Assembly: GCA_022573935.1 (NCBI GenBank) | Contig: JACZTE010000049.1 | Location: forward strand, 1 to 6,973 | DNA: 6,973 nt | From: Chloroflexota bacterium | GTDB lineage: Bacteria > Chloroflexota > Dehalococcoidia > DSTF01 > RBG-16-68-14 | Reading direction: 5' to 3' | Shown here: positions 5,843 to 6,973 of the stretch, one piece after another | How positions within the stretch are numbered: position 1 is the first letter of the stretch | Layout: each line of letters opens with the position of its first letter | Program-made: the position numbers and the translations under genes | Notes under the pieces: generated by a model | Database searches by the model: none | Told to the model about the DNA's origin: nothing | The model's input: only the letters and a program-made list of their open reading frames with translations

Positions 5843-6662
5843 CGGCGAAGAACCTCTCTAACGTGCGGAAGGTCGCCAGGCCTATCACCACGAACACTAC
5901 GGTACCGGCGACGGCTGGCCAGAGCTCGAGGCCCGGGAGCGAGCCCCGCAGGAAGAGGTCGCGCCACGCCTCTAGGAGCGTCGTCATCGGGCTCAGCTTT
6001 ACGATGGGCTGAAACCGCTCCGGTACGCGCTCGAGCGGGAAGATCACCCCCGATGTGTAAAACATCAGGAGGAGCACCACTTCGATGAGCGGTCCCAGGT
6101 CGCGGAAGAAGACGTTGAGCGAGGCGACGAGCGTCCCCAATCCCATCAGAAAGAGTAGTTGCAGGCCGAGAAGCATCGGTATACCCACTGCCCAGGTGAT
6201 ATCCGGATCGATGCCAGCGATGAAGACGAAGACTATAAGGATCGGTAGGGTGAGGAGAAATTGAACGGTATTGAAGAAGACAGCGGACAGCGGCAGGATC
6301 AGTCGTGGGAAGCGTACTTTCTTTAGCAACCCGCCGTTGGCGACGATGGAGCTGGCCGATTGCTGGACAGCGCCAGAGAACCAGAACCAAGGGAAGAGCC
6401 CGGCGAGGAGGAAGACGCCGTAGTTCGCCACGTAGACGTCGCTGCCTTCGACGTCGAGCCGGAGTACTCGCCCAAGCGCGAAGTAGAGAACCATTCCCAA
6501 CGCCAGGGGGCGCGCGATCCACCAGATATAGCTGAGCACCGTCCCCTGGTATTTCACCTTGAGGTCACGTAGGGTGACCGCGACCAAGAGGTCCCACGCT
6601 GTTACCATGGACCTCGTCGCTGTCGCCAAACTGGAGGGTTTCGCTGTTGTTGCTTCCATCAT
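5832..6662 (-). CDS. Polysaccharide ABC exporter, permease subunit (Wzm/TagG type)
   Basis: Integral membrane subunit (276 residues from the chosen start) of an ABC-2-type exporter for lipid-linked polysaccharide. The family-typical amphipathic N-terminal region RDLKVKYQGTVLSYIWWIAR is at 32-51, NGGLLKKVRFPRLILPL at 109-125 and NVFFRDLGPLIEVVLLLMFY at 183-202, followed by TSGVIFP. About six membrane spans are predicted (near 48-64, 81-101, 123-148, 156-181, 190-209, 248-264). It is the first gene of the operon and overlaps the ATPase gene by 11 bases. The start is uncertain: two ATG codons (6662 and 6659) follow a TTG at 6668, none with a good Shine-Dalgarno. ATG 6608, preceded closely by GAGG, would remove 18 residues that are Ala/Ser/Thr-rich and not conserved-looking. 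I chose 6662. Family assignment is firm. Confidence 0.94.
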   Translation of the reverse strand: MMEATTAKPSSLATATRSMVTAWDLLVAVTLRDLKVKYQGTVLSYIWWIARPLALGMVLYFALGRVLRLDVEGSDVYVANYGVFLLAGLFPWFWFSGAVQQSASSIVANGGLLKKVRFPRLILPLSAVFFNTVQFLLTLPILIVFVFIAGIDPDITWAVGIPMLLGLQLLFLMGLGTLVASLNVFFRDLGPLIEVVLLLMFYTSGVIFPLERVPERFQPIVKLSPMTTLLEAWRDLFLRGSLPGLELWPAVAGTVVFVVIGLATFRTLERFFADAL

Positions 6663-6688
6663 GTCCAATGTCTAGTCCGGGTCTACGC

Positions 6689-6705
6689 AACCCGAGACGC
6701 GGGTT
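6689..6705 (-). repeat. Hairpin in the predicted 5' leader of the export operon
   Basis: AACCCG at 6689-6694 pairs perfectly with CGGGTT at 6700-6705 around a five-base loop. It lies between the candidate promoter (6724-6751) and the permease start, so it would be in the untranslated leader. No T-run follows, so it is not a classical terminator. Its role is unknown. Confidence 0.3.
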
Positions 6706-6723
6706 TCATAGATCGTAACACAG

Positions 6724-6751
6724 AGTATGAAGCTGACGTTACGTTTGTAAA
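6724..6751 (-). promoter_or_regulatory. Candidate promoter of the glycan-export operon
   Basis: On the minus strand a -35 TTTACA (6751-6746, five of six matches to TTGACA) and a -10 CATACT (6729-6724, four of six matches) are spaced by 16 bases. Transcription would start near 6717 and give a leader of about 55 bases. One arm of an inverted repeat (6737-6744) lies within the spacer between the hexamers. The match is moderate and promoter function is inferred. Confidence 0.4.
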
Positions 6752-6785
6752 GGCTGGGCATGCCGACGTAACGCGTTCTGCCCAG
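6737..6785. repeat. Two interleaved inverted repeats in the divergent promoter region (possible operator)
   Basis: CGTTACGT at 6737-6744 is the exact reverse complement of ACGTAACG at 6766-6773, with arms 29 bases apart. CTGGGCA at 6754-6760 is the exact reverse complement of TGCCCAG at 6779-6785. The two pairs are interlaced. The first pair falls in the spacer of the minus-strand promoter candidate and at the -35 position expected for the plus-strand one. The repeats are seen directly; binding of a regulator is inferred. Confidence 0.4.
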
Positions 6786-6796
6786 TATGCTATGAT
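6786..6796 (+). promoter_or_regulatory. Candidate -10 region for the divergent glycosyltransferase-like gene
   Basis: Two overlapping -10-like hexamers, TATGCT (6786-6791) and TATGAT (6791-6796), lie about 70 bases before the GTG at 6863. No good -35 hexamer is present; the position expected for it is occupied by an arm of the inverted repeat ACGTAACG, which would fit an activator-dependent or repressed promoter. Weak evidence. Confidence 0.25.
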
Positions 6797-6862
6797 CGGC
6801 AGACCGGTGCTTGAGGGACCGCGCAACAGGGGCCCTCAGAGCCGGCGAAGGGGACAGGAGCT

Positions 6863-6973
6863 GTGGCGAACCCATCCGCACAAGACGCTCGTCCCTCGGT
6901 TGCTGTTCTCAGCGTGAACACCGACGGCGAGGCCTTCATCGAGGAGTTTGGAGCATCACTGGCTGGTGTCACC
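6863..6973 (+). CDS. Probable family 2-like glycosyltransferase, N-terminal end only
   Basis: Thirty-seven codons starting with GTG at 6863 remain open to the window edge. After a short polar leader, PSVAVLSVNTDGEAFIEEF at 12-30 looks like the first beta strand and nucleotide-binding turn of GT-A family 2 glycosyltransferases (usually VSVVIVNYN followed by a helix and a CLxSL motif). Here GASLAGVT takes the place of that helix end. The start is set by an in-frame TGA at 6812-6814, with no ATG in between. AGGAG sits only two bases before the GTG, while GAAGGGG (6847-6853) has a more normal distance. It is divergent from the export operon, across a 200-base spacer, which fits a role in building the exported glycan. 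Too little is visible to exclude another Rossmann-like protein. Confidence 0.5.
   Translation, partial: MANPSAQDARPSVAVLSVNTDGEAFIEEFGASLAGVT

Noticed and set aside
1..6973. tRNA, rRNA, CRISPR array, insertion sequence or phage genes
   Set aside because: None was seen: no regular direct repeats with spacers, no transposase or integrase motifs, no tRNA-like cloverleaf with CCA end, and no rRNA-like sequence.

Overview
The window looks like a fragment of a bacterial genome or metagenome contig of moderately high G+C. The gene families and the style of the envelope genes would fit an environmental Chloroflexota-like lineage, but this is only an inference: there is no rRNA or other taxonomic marker here.

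It has two unrelated parts. The left part (about 1-900) holds the 5' portion of a glycerate kinase gene on the minus strand, cut by the window edge. Divergent from it is the first ~88 codons of an M20-family amidohydrolase. At about 895-903 that reading frame changes, without a stop or frameshift, into the C-terminal end of a polytopic membrane protein. This is either a real rearrangement or a chimeric assembly join. The left part is visibly more A/T-rich between genes than the right part.

The right part (about 900-6973) is a cell-surface polysaccharide locus. Reading down the minus strand from 6662, a compact operon encodes a Wzm/TagG-type ABC permease, a Wzt/TagH-type ATPase, a multidomain protein (methyltransferase, then a predicted beta-sandwich, then a coiled coil) and a second SAM-dependent methyltransferase. 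The genes overlap by 4-11 bases or are 7 bases apart. They are followed by a start-less gene remnant (2495-2740) and, after a non-coding gap of about 146 bases, a flippase-like integral membrane protein (1338-2348). A divergent gene at the right edge (from 6863) appears to start a family 2-like glycosyltransferase. The spacer between it and the operon carries candidate promoters for both directions and two interleaved inverted repeats.

The operon reads as an ABC-transporter-dependent glycan export system. Wzm and Wzt move an undecaprenyl-linked chain across the membrane, and the methyltransferases plausibly modify or cap the glycan. The most interesting point is the division of domains. The ATPase ends soon after its nucleotide-binding domain and lacks the C-terminal glycan-recognition domain of many Wzt proteins. 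The next gene instead carries a methyltransferase, a beta-sandwich-like segment and a coiled coil, an arrangement reminiscent of WbdD-type chain terminators.
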